Shown: positions 7,346 to 16,376, numbered from the stretch's first letter. The stretch: 64,000 nucleotides of DNA from Mycobacterium paragordonae (GCF_003614435.1 NZ_CP025546.1:1860001-1924000); one strand, 5' to 3'. Numbers and translations: made by a program. The notes: generated from the sequence alone by a model not told the origin.

Positions 7346-9370
7346 TCAGGACGCTTCCACAGGCTTGGGACGTCGCTTGTCCCGGTACATGGCGGCGTCG
7401 GCCCGGCTCAACAGATGATGTAGTTCTTCGGGCGCTGCGGCCAGCGCCACCCCGATGGAAGCGCCGATGGTCAGCCGGAGGTCCGGGGTTATCGCAATCG
7501 GCTCGCGCAGCGACTGACGGATGCGCTCAGCCACCAGAGCGGCGCCCGCGGCGTCGGCCCCGGGCAGCAGCACGAGGAACTCGTCGCCACCCAGCCTGAC
7601 CGCGGGCGGGCTGTCCGCACCGGCCCGAATCACGACGTCGGCCCCGGCGCGGGTGACATCGGCGATGCGCCGTGCCGCCTCGCGCAGCACGCAGTCGCCC
7701 GCCTCGTGGCCGTACTTGTCGTTGACCGCCTTGAAGCGGTCGAGGTCGATGAAGATGGCGGCCACCGGAGCCGAGGACGACGCTCCCGCGAGCATGGCGG
7801 CCATCACGCTGCTCAGGTGGTGGCGGTTCGGTAACCCGGTCAGCGGGTCGTGCATGCCGAGGTGTGCGAGTTGGGCCTGGGCCCGGCTGAGCTGAGCCGA
7901 CTCGACGTCGTATGCGAGCAGTCGCGCCGCCCGCAGGTCGGCGTCGGTCCAGGGCACGCTGGAGCCGGTGACCTGTTCCAGCCAGGTGTCGAATGACTTT
8001 CGCGGATTCAGCAATCCAACGGAGTGCGCGCGCGGATCCCCGAGCCAGCGGAGTTGCCGCAAACGGTCGCGCCGGAACCAGATCACGAAGTCGTCGGGTG
8101 CGCTGAGCGCGACGAACAGACAGCCGGCCGCACCGAGATCGTGCGCCGTCTGTTTTTCCAAGCGGTCGGTGGCCCAGGGCGAGCCGGGCGATCTGGACGC
8201 GCGGATCTCGCTCGCGATTCGTCGCACGGCATCCTCTGACGGTGCTGTGCCGATCGAACGGTACTGCCCGTCAACACATGTGGCCGCGCTTTCCGCCTGG
8301 CAGAGTTCCAGCAGGTCTCCGGACGCCGATGTGAGGCCTTCGGCGATGTCAGGGGCCGTCTGCATCGCTGAGCGGAGGCGGTTGCGGATTGATTCACGCC
8401 GGGCCGCGTCGTTCAACCTCGAGATCTGTTCAGCCGCAGAGACCTGAAGCTTTGCCTGCAGGACCAACAGTTCGCACGCACGGCGCGTGGAACGCGAAAG
8501 CCATTGCGGTTTCTCGGATGTGCACGAGACCAGCCTGGTCAGCCGTCCTGCGTCGGCCATCGAGAACGACACGCTGGCCGCGGTGTCCATGTTGCGCATG
8601 AATTCGAGGTGGAACGGCGAAACACTGCGCAGCGCAGCGTGACTCAGGTCGAGACCGGTGCCGGCCAGCCGGGGTGACGCGACCACGGCGACGTCGCCCT
8701 CGTCGACGTCGGGGATGTAGCGCGACGCTTTGCGGGTATAGATGTGGCGGGCTTGGAGCGGGATGTCGCTCGCCGGGAAGTGATGTCCGAGATAGCGGAC
8801 CAGGCCGGGGAGACGATCCTCGGCGACGATCTCTCCGTGCTCGTCGTCATGGAACCGGTAGACCATCACCCGGTCGAAGCCGGTCAGGGACCGTACGGCG
8901 CGCGCGACGGCCGTCTCGATCTCGGGCACGCTGGTCGCTTCACCGATCTCCTGCGAGGAATAAAGCACCGGAACAAGATTGGCTTGATCGTCGCCGTGCG
9001 ACCGCTCGATCTCGATGACGATCTGGCCGGCCACCTGATGCAGAATCACATCGACCTTGCCGTGCACGTCGGCCGCCAGACGAACGCCGTACAGATCAGG
9101 GGACGACGGCTGGTAGCCGCTCTGCTCGATCGCCTGCTCGAGCCGTGGGTGCTCATCGGGGGAGAAGATGCTCGTCACCGGTGCATCGAAAAGCTGATCC
9201 GGCGCCGCGCCGATCCGGTCAGCGGTATTCGCGCTCGCATAGGTGATGCGCCGGTCTTGTAGGTCGGCGGCGATGAGCGCCCCGTGGGCCTGGATACGAC
9301 CGGAGAGGTGCAGCTGCTCGCTGGCGCAGTCGGGCAGCGCCTGCCCGCTGGGATTCGCTCCAGCAGTCAT
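7346..9370 (-). CDS. bacteriophytochrome-diguanylate cyclase (PAS-GAF-PHY-GGDEF)
   Basis: The 674 residues hold four modules. The N-terminal PAS carries a Cys near residue 15 followed by LHLSGRIQAHGALI, the usual bilin-attachment neighbourhood. The GAF domain contains FPASDIPLQAR (PASDIP motif) about 215-230. A PHY domain includes WFRRDRLRQLRWLGDP. The C-terminal GGDEF domain is intact at 594-598 (RLGGDEF) with RADAAMYRDKR at the end. It should be a red/far-red photoreceptor that makes cyclic di-GMP in the cytoplasm. No RxxD inhibitory site is seen at the usual distance before GGDEF, and there is no EAL domain. No heme oxygenase for bilin synthesis lies nearby, so chromophore supply must be encoded elsewhere. 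Confidence 0.9.
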   Translation of the reverse strand: MTAGANPSGQALPDCASEQLHLSGRIQAHGALIAADLQDRRITYASANTADRIGAAPDQLFDAPVTSIFSPDEHPRLEQAIEQSGYQPSSPDLYGVRLAADVHGKVDVILHQVAGQIVIEIERSHGDDQANLVPVLYSSQEIGEATSVPEIETAVARAVRSLTGFDRVMVYRFHDDEHGEIVAEDRLPGLVRYLGHHFPASDIPLQARHIYTRKASRYIPDVDEGDVAVVASPRLAGTGLDLSHAALRSVSPFHLEFMRNMDTAASVSFSMADAGRLTRLVSCTSEKPQWLSRSTRRACELLVLQAKLQVSAAEQISRLNDAARRESIRNRLRSAMQTAPDIAEGLTSASGDLLELCQAESAATCVDGQYRSIGTAPSEDAVRRIASEIRASRSPGSPWATDRLEKQTAHDLGAAGCLFVALSAPDDFVIWFRRDRLRQLRWLGDPRAHSVGLLNPRKSFDTWLEQVTGSSVPWTDADLRAARLLAYDVESAQLSRAQAQLAHLGMHDPLTGLPNRHHLSSVMAAMLAGASSSAPVAAIFIDLDRFKAVNDKYGHEAGDCVLREAARRIADVTRAGADVVIRAGADSPPAVRLGGDEFLVLLPGADAAGAALVAERIRQSLREPIAITPDLRLTIGASIGVALAAAPEELHHLLSRADAAMYRDKRRPKPVEAS

Positions 9371-9472
9371 CAGGTCACTCTAGGCGAGACCCCCTGGGGC
9401 TCGGTACCACTTGACCGGCCGAAGGGTTGTCGGCGGGGCCGGGAACGGCGGCGTGACCAAGTCCCGCCGGCG

Positions 9473-10180
9473 TCAGTTGCCGGCTTCGATGGCCGCGACC
9501 TTCGCGGCGCCGTCGGCTCCGCACAACGGCTGGAGCTCGACTCCGCCGACAGCCCGGAAACCGTCGATGCGGCGCCTGAGTTCACCCGAAGAAAGATAGG
9601 CATAAAGGTTCTTGCCCGGGCACGACGTCTGTGCGAAATCTCGGTGGCCCGCCAGGGTGTCGGTGGAGAGCTTGTAAGTGCTTGCGGCCCAGGCGAATAT
9701 GCGTGCAGCCCCGTCGACTTGGGCGTCCGGCACGGCTTCCCGATCGAAGTCGCCTTCACAGATGACCAGGAAGTGGCCGGTGGTGTTGTAGTCGGTAGCG
9801 GTGTCGCCCGCAATCTCGGGCTTGCGCAGTTGGTAGATGTTGCCATTGCCGTCGACGCCGAAGTGATAGGCGATGTCGATCCAGCCCAGCGTGTCCTGGT
9901 GGTAACGCTGATCCGCGCGGAACCGCGCCGGAGCGTTGCGGTTGTCGCCCAGGAGCACCGCGGCGTGGTGCAGGGTCATGCGGGTGATCGTCTGGGGCGT
10001 GCCACCGGGACGGGCGGGACGGGCGCCCCAGGCGTCGCGGCAGATCACGGGCACCGAAGTGACCCGCCCAGGATCCGCAGCGGTCCGGCCGGCGCAGGCG
10101 CCGACCGTGGCCGTCAAGCCCAGTCCACCGGCCAGGGACAGCAGCCGGCGGCGGCTGACGCGATCCTCCTCAGCGTCCAT
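9473..10180 (-). CDS. Tat-exported peptidoglycan amidase (PGRP/Amidase_2)
   Basis: The 235 residues start with a twin-arginine signal (SRRRLLSLAGGLGLT) followed by TVGAC, a lipobox-like Cys, so it may be a Tat-exported lipoprotein. The mature domain has the PGRP/N-acetylmuramoyl-L-alanine amidase features: CRDAWGARPA entry motif, zinc ligands in LHHAA, GHRDF and SCPG, and AYHFGVDGNGNIYQ. It should cleave the amide bond between MurNAc and the stem peptide. It lies upstream of the phytochrome gene on the same strand with about 100 bp between, so co-transcription is possible but unproven. Confidence 0.88.
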   Translation of the reverse strand: MDAEEDRVSRRRLLSLAGGLGLTATVGACAGRTAADPGRVTSVPVICRDAWGARPARPGGTPQTITRMTLHHAAVLLGDNRNAPARFRADQRYHQDTLGWIDIAYHFGVDGNGNIYQLRKPEIAGDTATDYNTTGHFLVICEGDFDREAVPDAQVDGAARIFAWAASTYKLSTDTLAGHRDFAQTSCPGKNLYAYLSSGELRRRIDGFRAVGGVELQPLCGADGAAKVAAIEAGN

Positions 10181-10266
10181 GCGCTAAACAATAGATTCGG
10201 GCGAAGTGCCTCACCCTCGACGGCCCGCGGTACTGGCAGCAGATGAACGGGAACTCGGCATCGCGG

Positions 10267-11139
10267 CTAGTCCTGTTCGGCGTCCTGTTCGGCTCCCAGC
10301 AGCCGCAACGGGTGCAGTCCGTCGACCGCGCCGACGAACGGCGGGTGAATGCTGTAGCCGAGCATCCGTTGGATGTCTTCGGAGACGTTTCGGGCGATGT
10401 CGCGCGACACCGACAGGGTGAAGGCCTCCATCGGTCGCAGCCACGGCTGGCAGTACTGGGCGGTGACGGCCAGCCGGTCGTGGGCGGACGTGTTCGCGCC
10501 CCCGCCGTGCCACAGCGTGCCGACGAAGAAGACGCAGGAGCCGGCGGGCATCACGACCGGCAGTGCACGATCGCCGGGGCCCGGACGGCTCTTCCCCCAC
10601 CGGTGGCTGCCCGGAACCACCACGGTCGCGCCATTGTCGGCGGTGAAGTCGTCGATCGCCCAGATCGTCGCAGCCGCAAGAGGCTCGCGCGGGCGCGGAA
10701 TCGGGTAGAAACCATCGTCGTGGTGCGCCATCTGGGCGGACTCGCCGGGCTGAATGTTGATGGCCTGCAACGCCGAAAGCAGATAGTTGGGCATCAGCAA
10801 CCGGTCCAGCACCGCCAGCACCCGCGGATTGTCGACGAGGCGGTCGCACACCCGCGTCCGGCTCAGCACGCTGTAGACGCGCTGGGTGCGCCGGCCCTCG
10901 AAGGAATTGCGGCCGGTATGCCCCAGCCACGGGCGCACCACCTCACGGATCTCCCGGCACTGCTCGGCGTCGAGCAGGTTCTCCCAGACGACATAGCCGT
11001 CGCGGGCCAGGGCCGTCATATCGGCGTCGACGACCGCGCTGTCCACCACGCTTCCGCCGCTGGGCGTCCACTTGTATCGCTGCGCCAGATCACCCCGGAG
11101 GTCCTCCAGCGTGGTGACGGACTCTTCATCTGTGTTCAT
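10267..11139 (-). CDS. PhyH-family Fe(II)/2-oxoglutarate dioxygenase
   Basis: The 290-residue protein has the PhyH fold signature: an iron-binding HHDDGF segment at 139-144 and the distal His211 in LWHGGGANTS, followed by a conserved Arg (DRLAVTAQY) that would bind 2-oxoglutarate. The family hydroxylates phytanoyl-CoA and many small metabolites; the substrate here is unknown. It is divergent from the beta-lactamase-like lipoprotein gene 58 bp away. Confidence 0.85.
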   Translation of the reverse strand: MNTDEESVTTLEDLRGDLAQRYKWTPSGGSVVDSAVVDADMTALARDGYVVWENLLDAEQCREIREVVRPWLGHTGRNSFEGRRTQRVYSVLSRTRVCDRLVDNPRVLAVLDRLLMPNYLLSALQAINIQPGESAQMAHHDDGFYPIPRPREPLAAATIWAIDDFTADNGATVVVPGSHRWGKSRPGPGDRALPVVMPAGSCVFFVGTLWHGGGANTSAHDRLAVTAQYCQPWLRPMEAFTLSVSRDIARNVSEDIQRMLGYSIHPPFVGAVDGLHPLRLLGAEQDAEQD

Positions 11140-11197
11140 CTGGTCCGTGTCCTTCGGCTAGTGCTTCTGACCACACTAAGCTGAAACTGCTCGATCC

Positions 11198-12724
11198 ATG
11201 TCCGTGAACGCGGGGAATCACTTGAAGCGAAAGGCCATCGCACTCGCAGCGTCTTTGGTTGCGTTTGTCGCGGGGTGCTCGCACGGACCGGCGGCGCAGA
11301 ATGCGGTGAGCAACGGCCCGCAAACCCAGGCCCCGGGCCGCTTCCACGCAGCGCCGCCGCAACTGCCCGAAATGGCCGGCGCACCAGCCTTCGCCACGGT
11401 CTCGACGTTGATCAACGACGCGATCGCCGCTGACAAGTTGCCCGGCGCCGTGCTCGAGATCGGGCACGGGGGCGCGATCGCATTCCACCGGGCCTATGGC
11501 TCGCGCAAGCACGCCGGCGAACCCGGCCTGGACGGCCAGCCGGCGCCCGCCGAGCCGATGACCGAGGACACCGTCTTCGATCTGGCGTCACTGACGAAGA
11601 ACCTGGTCACCGCCACCGGCGTCATGCAGCTGTATGAACAGGGCAAGGTGCGGTTCGACGATCCCGCCCAGCAGTATCTGCCGGACTTCAACCCGGCGAA
11701 CGATCCGCGCCGGGCCAAGGTGACGCTGCGGATGTTGCTCACGCACACCTCGGGCGAACCGGGCGACGTCGAACTCAAAGATCCCTGGGGACTCAACGGG
11801 CCCGACCGAGCAGAAGGCCTTCATCGTGCGCTGAGCACGCCGCTGCAGTCGGGTCCCGGCGAAGGCTTCCGCTACTCCGACATCAACTTCATCGTGCTGG
11901 GCGCGCTGCTGGAATCGGTCTCCGGCGAGGCTCTCGATGCGTATGCGCAGCAACACATCTTCGACCCACTGGGAATGGACGACACCCGTTTCCTTCCCCT
12001 GGCCAAAGCCTGTGGACCGCACGCGACGTACGGGTCGGCGATTGCCTGGGCGCCCGGCCAGCCGCCGACCACCTGCCCCGCCGGCACCTGGAACACCGGC
12101 CTGCTACCGCGCATCGCACCGACCGCACGCGACGAAGAGGGCCGAGCCGATCCGGGCAAGAACCCCGACCTCGATCACCTGCTTCGGGGCACGGTGCACG
12201 ACACGACGGCGCGGCGGATGGGCGGGGTGGCCGGCCATGCCGGCGTGTTCTCCACGGCACACGACGTCAGCATCTTCGCCCAGGCCCTGCTCGACCGGCT
12301 CGCCGGCCGTCCGAGCCAATTCCCGCTGCAGCAGGCAACTTTGGCGATGATGACCTCTCCGCAGCAGCCGGGCCACACGCCCCAGCAGGTCGATGCGGCC
12401 AATCAGGCGGCCCGAAAGGCCCTCGCGCAGCGGCCGAATGGCAACCGTTCGCTGCTCGCCGCGCGCTATCCGGCGATTCCGGGCCAGAACCTGCGTGGTT
12501 TCGGCTGGGACATCGACACGGGCCAGTCGGCGCCGCGGGGCGCGGTCTTTCCGGTCGGCAGCTTCGGCCACACCGGATTCACCGGAACCTCGCTGTGGAT
12601 GGACCCGGGCTCCGACACGTACATCGTGCTGCTCTCCAACTCGATCCATACCCGGGGCAGTCCACCGATGTCGAATCTGCGGGGCGAGGTGGCGACGACG
12701 GCGGCCCGGGACCTGGGCCTCTGA
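11198..12724 (+). CDS. beta-lactamase-fold serine hydrolase lipoprotein
   Basis: The 508-residue protein begins with a signal sequence ending in lipobox VAGC (Cys27). The class C beta-lactamase/esterase fold is shown by S131-L-T-K134 (SxxK nucleophile), Y226-SDIN (Tyr general base region) and FGHTGFTG near 450. An insertion of about 80 residues rich in Gly, Pro and Cys lies between the second and third motifs. It is likely a surface esterase or D-aminopeptidase/transpeptidase-like hydrolase; true beta-lactamase activity is not implied. ATG 11198 is used, with an alternative TTG at 11222. Confidence 0.85.
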   Translation: MSVNAGNHLKRKAIALAASLVAFVAGCSHGPAAQNAVSNGPQTQAPGRFHAAPPQLPEMAGAPAFATVSTLINDAIAADKLPGAVLEIGHGGAIAFHRAYGSRKHAGEPGLDGQPAPAEPMTEDTVFDLASLTKNLVTATGVMQLYEQGKVRFDDPAQQYLPDFNPANDPRRAKVTLRMLLTHTSGEPGDVELKDPWGLNGPDRAEGLHRALSTPLQSGPGEGFRYSDINFIVLGALLESVSGEALDAYAQQHIFDPLGMDDTRFLPLAKACGPHATYGSAIAWAPGQPPTTCPAGTWNTGLLPRIAPTARDEEGRADPGKNPDLDHLLRGTVHDTTARRMGGVAGHAGVFSTAHDVSIFAQALLDRLAGRPSQFPLQQATLAMMTSPQQPGHTPQQVDAANQAARKALAQRPNGNRSLLAARYPAIPGQNLRGFGWDIDTGQSAPRGAVFPVGSFGHTGFTGTSLWMDPGSDTYIVLLSNSIHTRGSPPMSNLRGEVATTAARDLGL

Positions 12725-12726
12725 AT

Positions 12727-13428
12727 TCAGGGCCGCTCGAAGTGCTGGTAGTCAACCGGTGTGCTCCAGTCGCCACCCCAGTGCCAGCCGCGGTCGGTAA
12801 AGGTCCGGACCGTCGGGTCGCCGTGGTGCAGGATCCCGGCGTCGGTGCGGTCGCGAGCCAAATATGTTGCCGCGTTGTGTGGTTCGAAGGTGCCGTCGGC
12901 ATAGCGGCACGGGTTGAGGCGCGGGTTGAGGTCGATGGCCCGGCCGTAGGCGTGTTGAGCCCACCGGCCGGTGCCGGGGATGGCCCGGCAGTTGAATCCG
13001 GAAGTGTTGTTGTCCTCCATCGACAGTTCGTCGTCGGCACTCGGGTAATAGTCGACAGTCTGCATCCGCTCGATGGGGTAGCCCAGTCGGTAGAGCTGCT
13101 CGAAGACTTCGGTGACGTCCGCGACCAGGTCTTGGTGCACGATCAGCTCACCCTGGTGCGTCTGGCCGTCAAAACCCATGTAGCGGAGCCGGATTCGTCG
13201 TAGCTGCGCGGGCTCGACGGGGCAGCCCGGTCGCCAGCTCGCCCCGAGATCGGCGACTGTGACCGGCTCGGTGACCGGCTCTGTGGCCGCAGTGACAGGT
13301 GGCGCACTGGCCGACGACGCCGGGGGAGATGTCGCCGGTGGGACCGGGTGCGGCGGCGCCGGCCGGGAGCACTGAAGCAGTACGGGAAGCAGTGTGAGCA
13401 GGGTGGCCGCCGCCAGCACGGGCCTCAA
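12727..13428 (-). CDS. M15-family D-Ala-D-Ala carboxypeptidase-like lipoprotein
   Basis: The 233 residues start at a TTG overlapping the upstream VOC gene's stop (TTGA), implying translational coupling. The signal peptide ends in LLPVLLQC, a lipobox, followed by a Pro/Ser/Thr/Val linker with two TEPVT repeats. The peptidase domain carries QHAYGRAIDLNPR (His and Asp zinc ligands) and HWGGDWSTPVDYQHFE (catalytic and third ligand region), fitting peptidase family M15. It probably trims peptidoglycan stem peptides at the cell surface. The family is firm; its exact specificity is not. Confidence 0.82.
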   Translation of the reverse strand: MRPVLAAATLLTLLPVLLQCSRPAPPHPVPPATSPPASSASAPPVTAATEPVTEPVTVADLGASWRPGCPVEPAQLRRIRLRYMGFDGQTHQGELIVHQDLVADVTEVFEQLYRLGYPIERMQTVDYYPSADDELSMEDNNTSGFNCRAIPGTGRWAQHAYGRAIDLNPRLNPCRYADGTFEPHNAATYLARDRTDAGILHHGDPTVRTFTDRGWHWGGDWSTPVDYQHFERP

Positions 13429-14294
13429 CCGGGCTCGATCAACAGCGTCGGTACCCCGCAGGTGCCGTCCTTCACGCTGACGACACGCGTGCCGGGCTTG
13501 CGACCGGGCCGAACCTCGGAAACATCGACGCCCGCTGCCGCGAGCCGCGCCCGCGCCGCGTCGGCGTCCGGAACGCGCCAGGACAGACCCCAGAGCTGAT
13601 CGGTGTGCGGCGGCAGCGGCGCGTCACGCAGCGGCTGCGCGATCTCGACGGTGACTCCGCCGACCCGTAGGAAGACCAGTCGCATGCCCCAGTCCGGGAA
13701 ACTGCGGTCCAGCGCGAGGCGCAGGCCCAGCCCGTCGCGGTACAGCGCGATGGCGGCGTCCGCGTCCGAGGTCTGCACGACCGCGTGGTCGATTCCGGTG
13801 ATGACGCTGTCCGCGGAGCCGACTGGTGCCGCCTCGGGCAGGCGATCCGGTGCTTCGTGCTCGATCGCGATGATCAGCACGCCACGCGTGCGGGTCAGCG
13901 GCAGGAGCGTGCTGCGCCAGTTTCGGACCATTCCGGTGCCGGTGTCGATCCCGCGGCCCGGTGAGACAGGTGGCGGCTCAAGGCCGTTGGCGACGAGCCG
14001 GGCGTGCACGTCGTCGAGATCGGTGTCGAGATCAGTGCTGGCGAACGCGAGCCCGATCGGGCCGTCGCCCCGTTGGTCCAATTGCGCCGCGACAGTGCGC
14101 CCGAGCGGCCCGTCGCCGTGCGGCGAGATCAGTTCGAGGTAGGTGTTGTCGAGTCTGAACAGGGCGTTGGCCGTGCCCCAGCCGGGATGTTCGCCGCGCC
14201 ACGAAGGGCTCCTCGACAGCAGCGTGGCGTAGCGGCGCGTGGCGTCGCTGAGGTCGCGGACGGCGACAATGACGTGGTCGAGCGCGTCGAACAC
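13425..14294 (-). CDS. tandem VOC (glyoxalase-fold) protein
   Basis: The start was placed at the GTG of VFDALDHVIVAVRD; the open frame upstream lies opposite small plus-strand genes. The 289 residues contain two VOC units: residues 3-150 (FDALDHVIVAVRD...NTYLELISP) and 155-285 (ITGIDHAVVQTSD...VEIAQPL). This double-domain layout resembles the glyoxalase-like Rv0577-type and DUF-class VOC proteins. The reaction is unknown. The stop overlaps the start of the M15 lipoprotein gene. Confidence 0.75.
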   Translation of the reverse strand: MFDALDHVIVAVRDLSDATRRYATLLSRSPSWRGEHPGWGTANALFRLDNTYLELISPHGDGPLGRTVAAQLDQRGDGPIGLAFASTDLDTDLDDVHARLVANGLEPPPVSPGRGIDTGTGMVRNWRSTLLPLTRTRGVLIIAIEHEAPDRLPEAAPVGSADSVITGIDHAVVQTSDADAAIALYRDGLGLRLALDRSFPDWGMRLVFLRVGGVTVEIAQPLRDAPLPPHTDQLWGLSWRVPDADAARARLAAAGVDVSEVRPGRKPGTRVVSVKDGTCGVPTLLIEPG

Positions 14295-14363
14295 GAAACC
14301 AGCATGCCTGACCGGGTTGCGCGGATCTGTTTGGGTGGCGGTTGCCTGGCTATCCCTGACGGC

Positions 14364-14570
14364 ATGCCGGACACAGCACGAGAACGCGCGGCCGAGGGTG
14401 ATCGCGCGGCGCAACTGGATGAGCAGATAGCCGAGGGCCACGAATGGGCCACGAAAGCCAGGCCCAACAGCACCGGTGACCTGCACAGCGACGCCGCGAA
14501 CGAGCATCGGCGGGCCGCGGGCCGGAATCGCTCCAAGGCTGAATGCGCCAGGAATGAGGGCCATGACTGA
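14364..14570 (+). CDS. small charged protein, hypothetical
   Basis: The 68 codons start at MPDTARERAAEGDRAAQLDE and lie in the gap left of the next plus-strand gene, which they overlap by 8 bp. Third-position GC is high, as in its neighbours, and the product is hydrophilic and helical with one cysteine. No family is recognised. Its overlap with the following conserved small gene is the main support. Confidence 0.45.
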   Translation: MPDTARERAAEGDRAAQLDEQIAEGHEWATKARPNSTGDLHSDAANEHRRAAGRNRSKAECARNEGHD

Positions 14571-14787
14571 GCGGTCCTGGAGCGTGGAGGTCGGTGAAGC
14601 GGCAGCACCGGACAATCCCGGCGTGCCGCCGGTGCCGACCACCGTGTACGAAGGCGACGAGGCGGGTGCCCGGGACGCGTATGCGGAGTCGACGTCGAAA
14701 GCCGCCGTGCAGGATTATCGCTATGTGCTGCTGCGGAATATCGCCGAGGTCGTCGAATGCTGGGGAACGCCGCCGGCGGTCGGCTAG
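14563..14787 (+). CDS. conserved small mycobacterial protein
   Basis: The 74-residue protein starts MTERSWSVEVGEAAAPDNPG. It contains an acidic YEGDEAGARDAYAE segment and ends in DYRYVLLRNIAEVVECWG. There is no membrane segment. It looks like the short conserved actinobacterial proteins of unknown function often seen beside cell-wall or stress genes. Its stop overlaps the convergent DUF4345 gene by 4 bp. Confidence 0.6.
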   Translation: MTERSWSVEVGEAAAPDNPGVPPVPTTVYEGDEAGARDAYAESTSKAAVQDYRYVLLRNIAEVVECWGTPPAVG

Positions 14788-15155
14788 CCCTGGGCGGTCA
14801 CCAGCAATGCCCCGGCGATGACCGCCTCCACGACGAAGTAGAACCAGTTGGGATAGAACGGCGTCCGGCCCTCGATGACCGCCGAGACGAGGCGACCAAA
14901 GGCCATGCCGGCCAGCGCCAGTCCGACGGTGACCACGATTCCGGTTCGCATCGGGCCTGTGCTGATCGCCGCAAACGCCAGCGCGCCCGCGATCGCCAGA
15001 CCGAATCCGCCGTAGACGGCTCGCACCTCCGAGCGGGATTCGCGTTCTGGCAACTGGATGCCGAACACCTGGATCATTTTGGCTGGAGCGGCCAGCGCGT
15101 AGACGCCCATACCGAGGAAGAACACCGCGGCCAGCGCGATCATGGCCGCTGTCAC
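14784..15155 (-). CDS. DUF4345-like four-helix membrane protein
   Basis: The product is about 123 residues. A GTG start at 15155 is preferred because AGGAG sits six bases upstream; ATG 15161 is the alternative. Four hydrophobic helices with PAKMIQVFGIQLPE after the first and EVRAVYGGFGLAIAG in the second match the DUF4345 pattern as I know it. Function unknown; it is an integral membrane protein. It lies downstream of the DUF2855 gene on the same strand with a short gap. Confidence 0.7.
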   Translation of the reverse strand: MTAAMIALAAVFFLGMGVYALAAPAKMIQVFGIQLPERESRSEVRAVYGGFGLAIAGALAFAAISTGPMRTGIVVTVGLALAGMAFGRLVSAVIEGRTPFYPNWFYFVVEAVIAGALLVTAQG

Positions 15156-15198
15156 TGGCATCTCCTGACACCCGGGCTGGCGATCACAGGTCGACTGA

Positions 15199-16266
15199 TC
15201 ACAGGTCGACGATGGTGCCGGCCGCAGGGTCGACCTTGCCGTCGAGCAGCTCGAGATAGGCCCGCTGAATCTCGTCCTCGCTCGAGATTCGTTCGACGCG
15301 AAGCCAATTCGAAGCCCAGTCGGCGAACGGCGCCCACGACTCGGCGACATGCTGGTCGAGTTTCGCGGTGCCCCAGTCAGCGCCGCGCTTCTTGATGCGG
15401 TCCGGCGCGAAGAAAAAGACGGGTTTCGGGCCGGCGAGATCGCCGCTGCCCTGGGCCATCTGGGTCCAGTGGGTCATGCCGACAGCGGAACTGTGGGCGA
15501 GGCGATCGCCGTAGCGGGCGTGGACGTCGGCGCGGACGGCGCCGTCACCGGAGATGTCCACGTATACGGCACGATCGCCGGGCAACTCAGAGATGTTGTC
15601 GTACAGGTGAACTGAATCGTAGACCCGGAGTCCTTCGACAAACGCCTGGTTGCCCGCCGAGGTCAGGCCGATCACCTGGGCGCCGTCACGTTTGGCGAGC
15701 AGGTACGCGGCGATGATCGCGGTCTTCGACGAGGCGCTGGAGATCACGATGGTGTCCGCGCCGAAAAAGCCTTCGTCGGCTATGAAGTCGTCAATCAGGA
15801 ACGACGTGAAGAACAGCGGAAAGAACAGGATGTGCTCGGCCTCCCGGTCGGCCGCATAGACGGGGTCGGTCGTGACGTCGCGGTAGCCCTGGTAGGCCGA
15901 GGGCAGCGGCAGCCGATGCGGCGCGGCGTCGATGAACCCCTTCTCGTTGATGCGGTCCGGGACGATCAGCAGGTGGCTCGCGCACGGCAGGTATCCGTAG
16001 ACGCGCATGCCCGGCGCCAGGTCGGGGTGCCGCGATTGCTCGACGTGTGCGTATCCCCAGACATTGAGCTTCCCCCAGTCCTGGTCCGAGGCCGGGAAGA
16101 AATCCCAGTAGCGCATCGCCTCGCCGAAGACGGCGTAGGTGATGTTGTTCGACGTCAGCCCGAAGGACTCGACCCGCAACAGGGCTTCACCGTCTGCCGG
16201 CGTCGGAGCATCGGAGGATGCGAACCGGGTCTGATGCAGATCCTTGCGGAGAATTTCGAAGTCCAT
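15199..16266 (-). CDS. DUF2855 family protein
   Basis: The 355-residue cytosolic protein contains FGLTSNNITYAVFGEAM near the N-terminus and a Rossmann-like middle (IVISSASSKTAIIAAYLLA), the features of DUF2855, a divergent relative of medium-chain dehydrogenases lacking the zinc sites. The enzymatic role is unknown. The ATG lies only a few bases from the 20-bp tandem repeats, so these fall in its leader or promoter. There is no recognisable ribosome-binding site just upstream. Confidence 0.75.
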   Translation of the reverse strand: MDFEILRKDLHQTRFASSDAPTPADGEALLRVESFGLTSNNITYAVFGEAMRYWDFFPASDQDWGKLNVWGYAHVEQSRHPDLAPGMRVYGYLPCASHLLIVPDRINEKGFIDAAPHRLPLPSAYQGYRDVTTDPVYAADREAEHILFFPLFFTSFLIDDFIADEGFFGADTIVISSASSKTAIIAAYLLAKRDGAQVIGLTSAGNQAFVEGLRVYDSVHLYDNISELPGDRAVYVDISGDGAVRADVHARYGDRLAHSSAVGMTHWTQMAQGSGDLAGPKPVFFFAPDRIKKRGADWGTAKLDQHVAESWAPFADWASNWLRVERISSEDEIQRAYLELLDGKVDPAAGTIVDL

Positions 16267-16270
16267 GCCA

Positions 16271-16350
16271 AGACACTATGGCCGACGTCAAGACACTATG
16301 GCCGACGTCAAGACACGGTCGCCGACGTCAAGAAGCGGTGGCCGACGTCA
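16271..16350. repeat. four tandem 20-bp repeats
   Basis: Four consecutive 20-bp units occupy 16271-16290, 16291-16310, 16311-16330 and 16331-16350. The first two are identical (AGACACTATGGCCGACGTCA); the third and fourth vary only within the first half, and all end in GCCGACGTCA. The period is not a multiple of three, so this is not a coding repeat. The array sits immediately upstream of the DUF2855 start and resembles a mycobacterial VNTR or an operator array. Confidence 0.85.
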
Positions 16351-16357
16351 ACGCCAC

Positions 16358-16373
16358 GGCACCGCGCGGTGCC
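16358..16373. terminator. perfect 16-bp palindrome, possible hairpin terminator
   Basis: GGCACCGCGCGGTGCC is a perfect palindrome just after the stop of the minus-strand gene at 16377 and next to the 20-bp repeats. There is no U-tract, which is usual for mycobacterial terminators. It could also be a protein-binding palindrome. Confidence 0.45.
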
Positions 16374-16376
16374 GCG

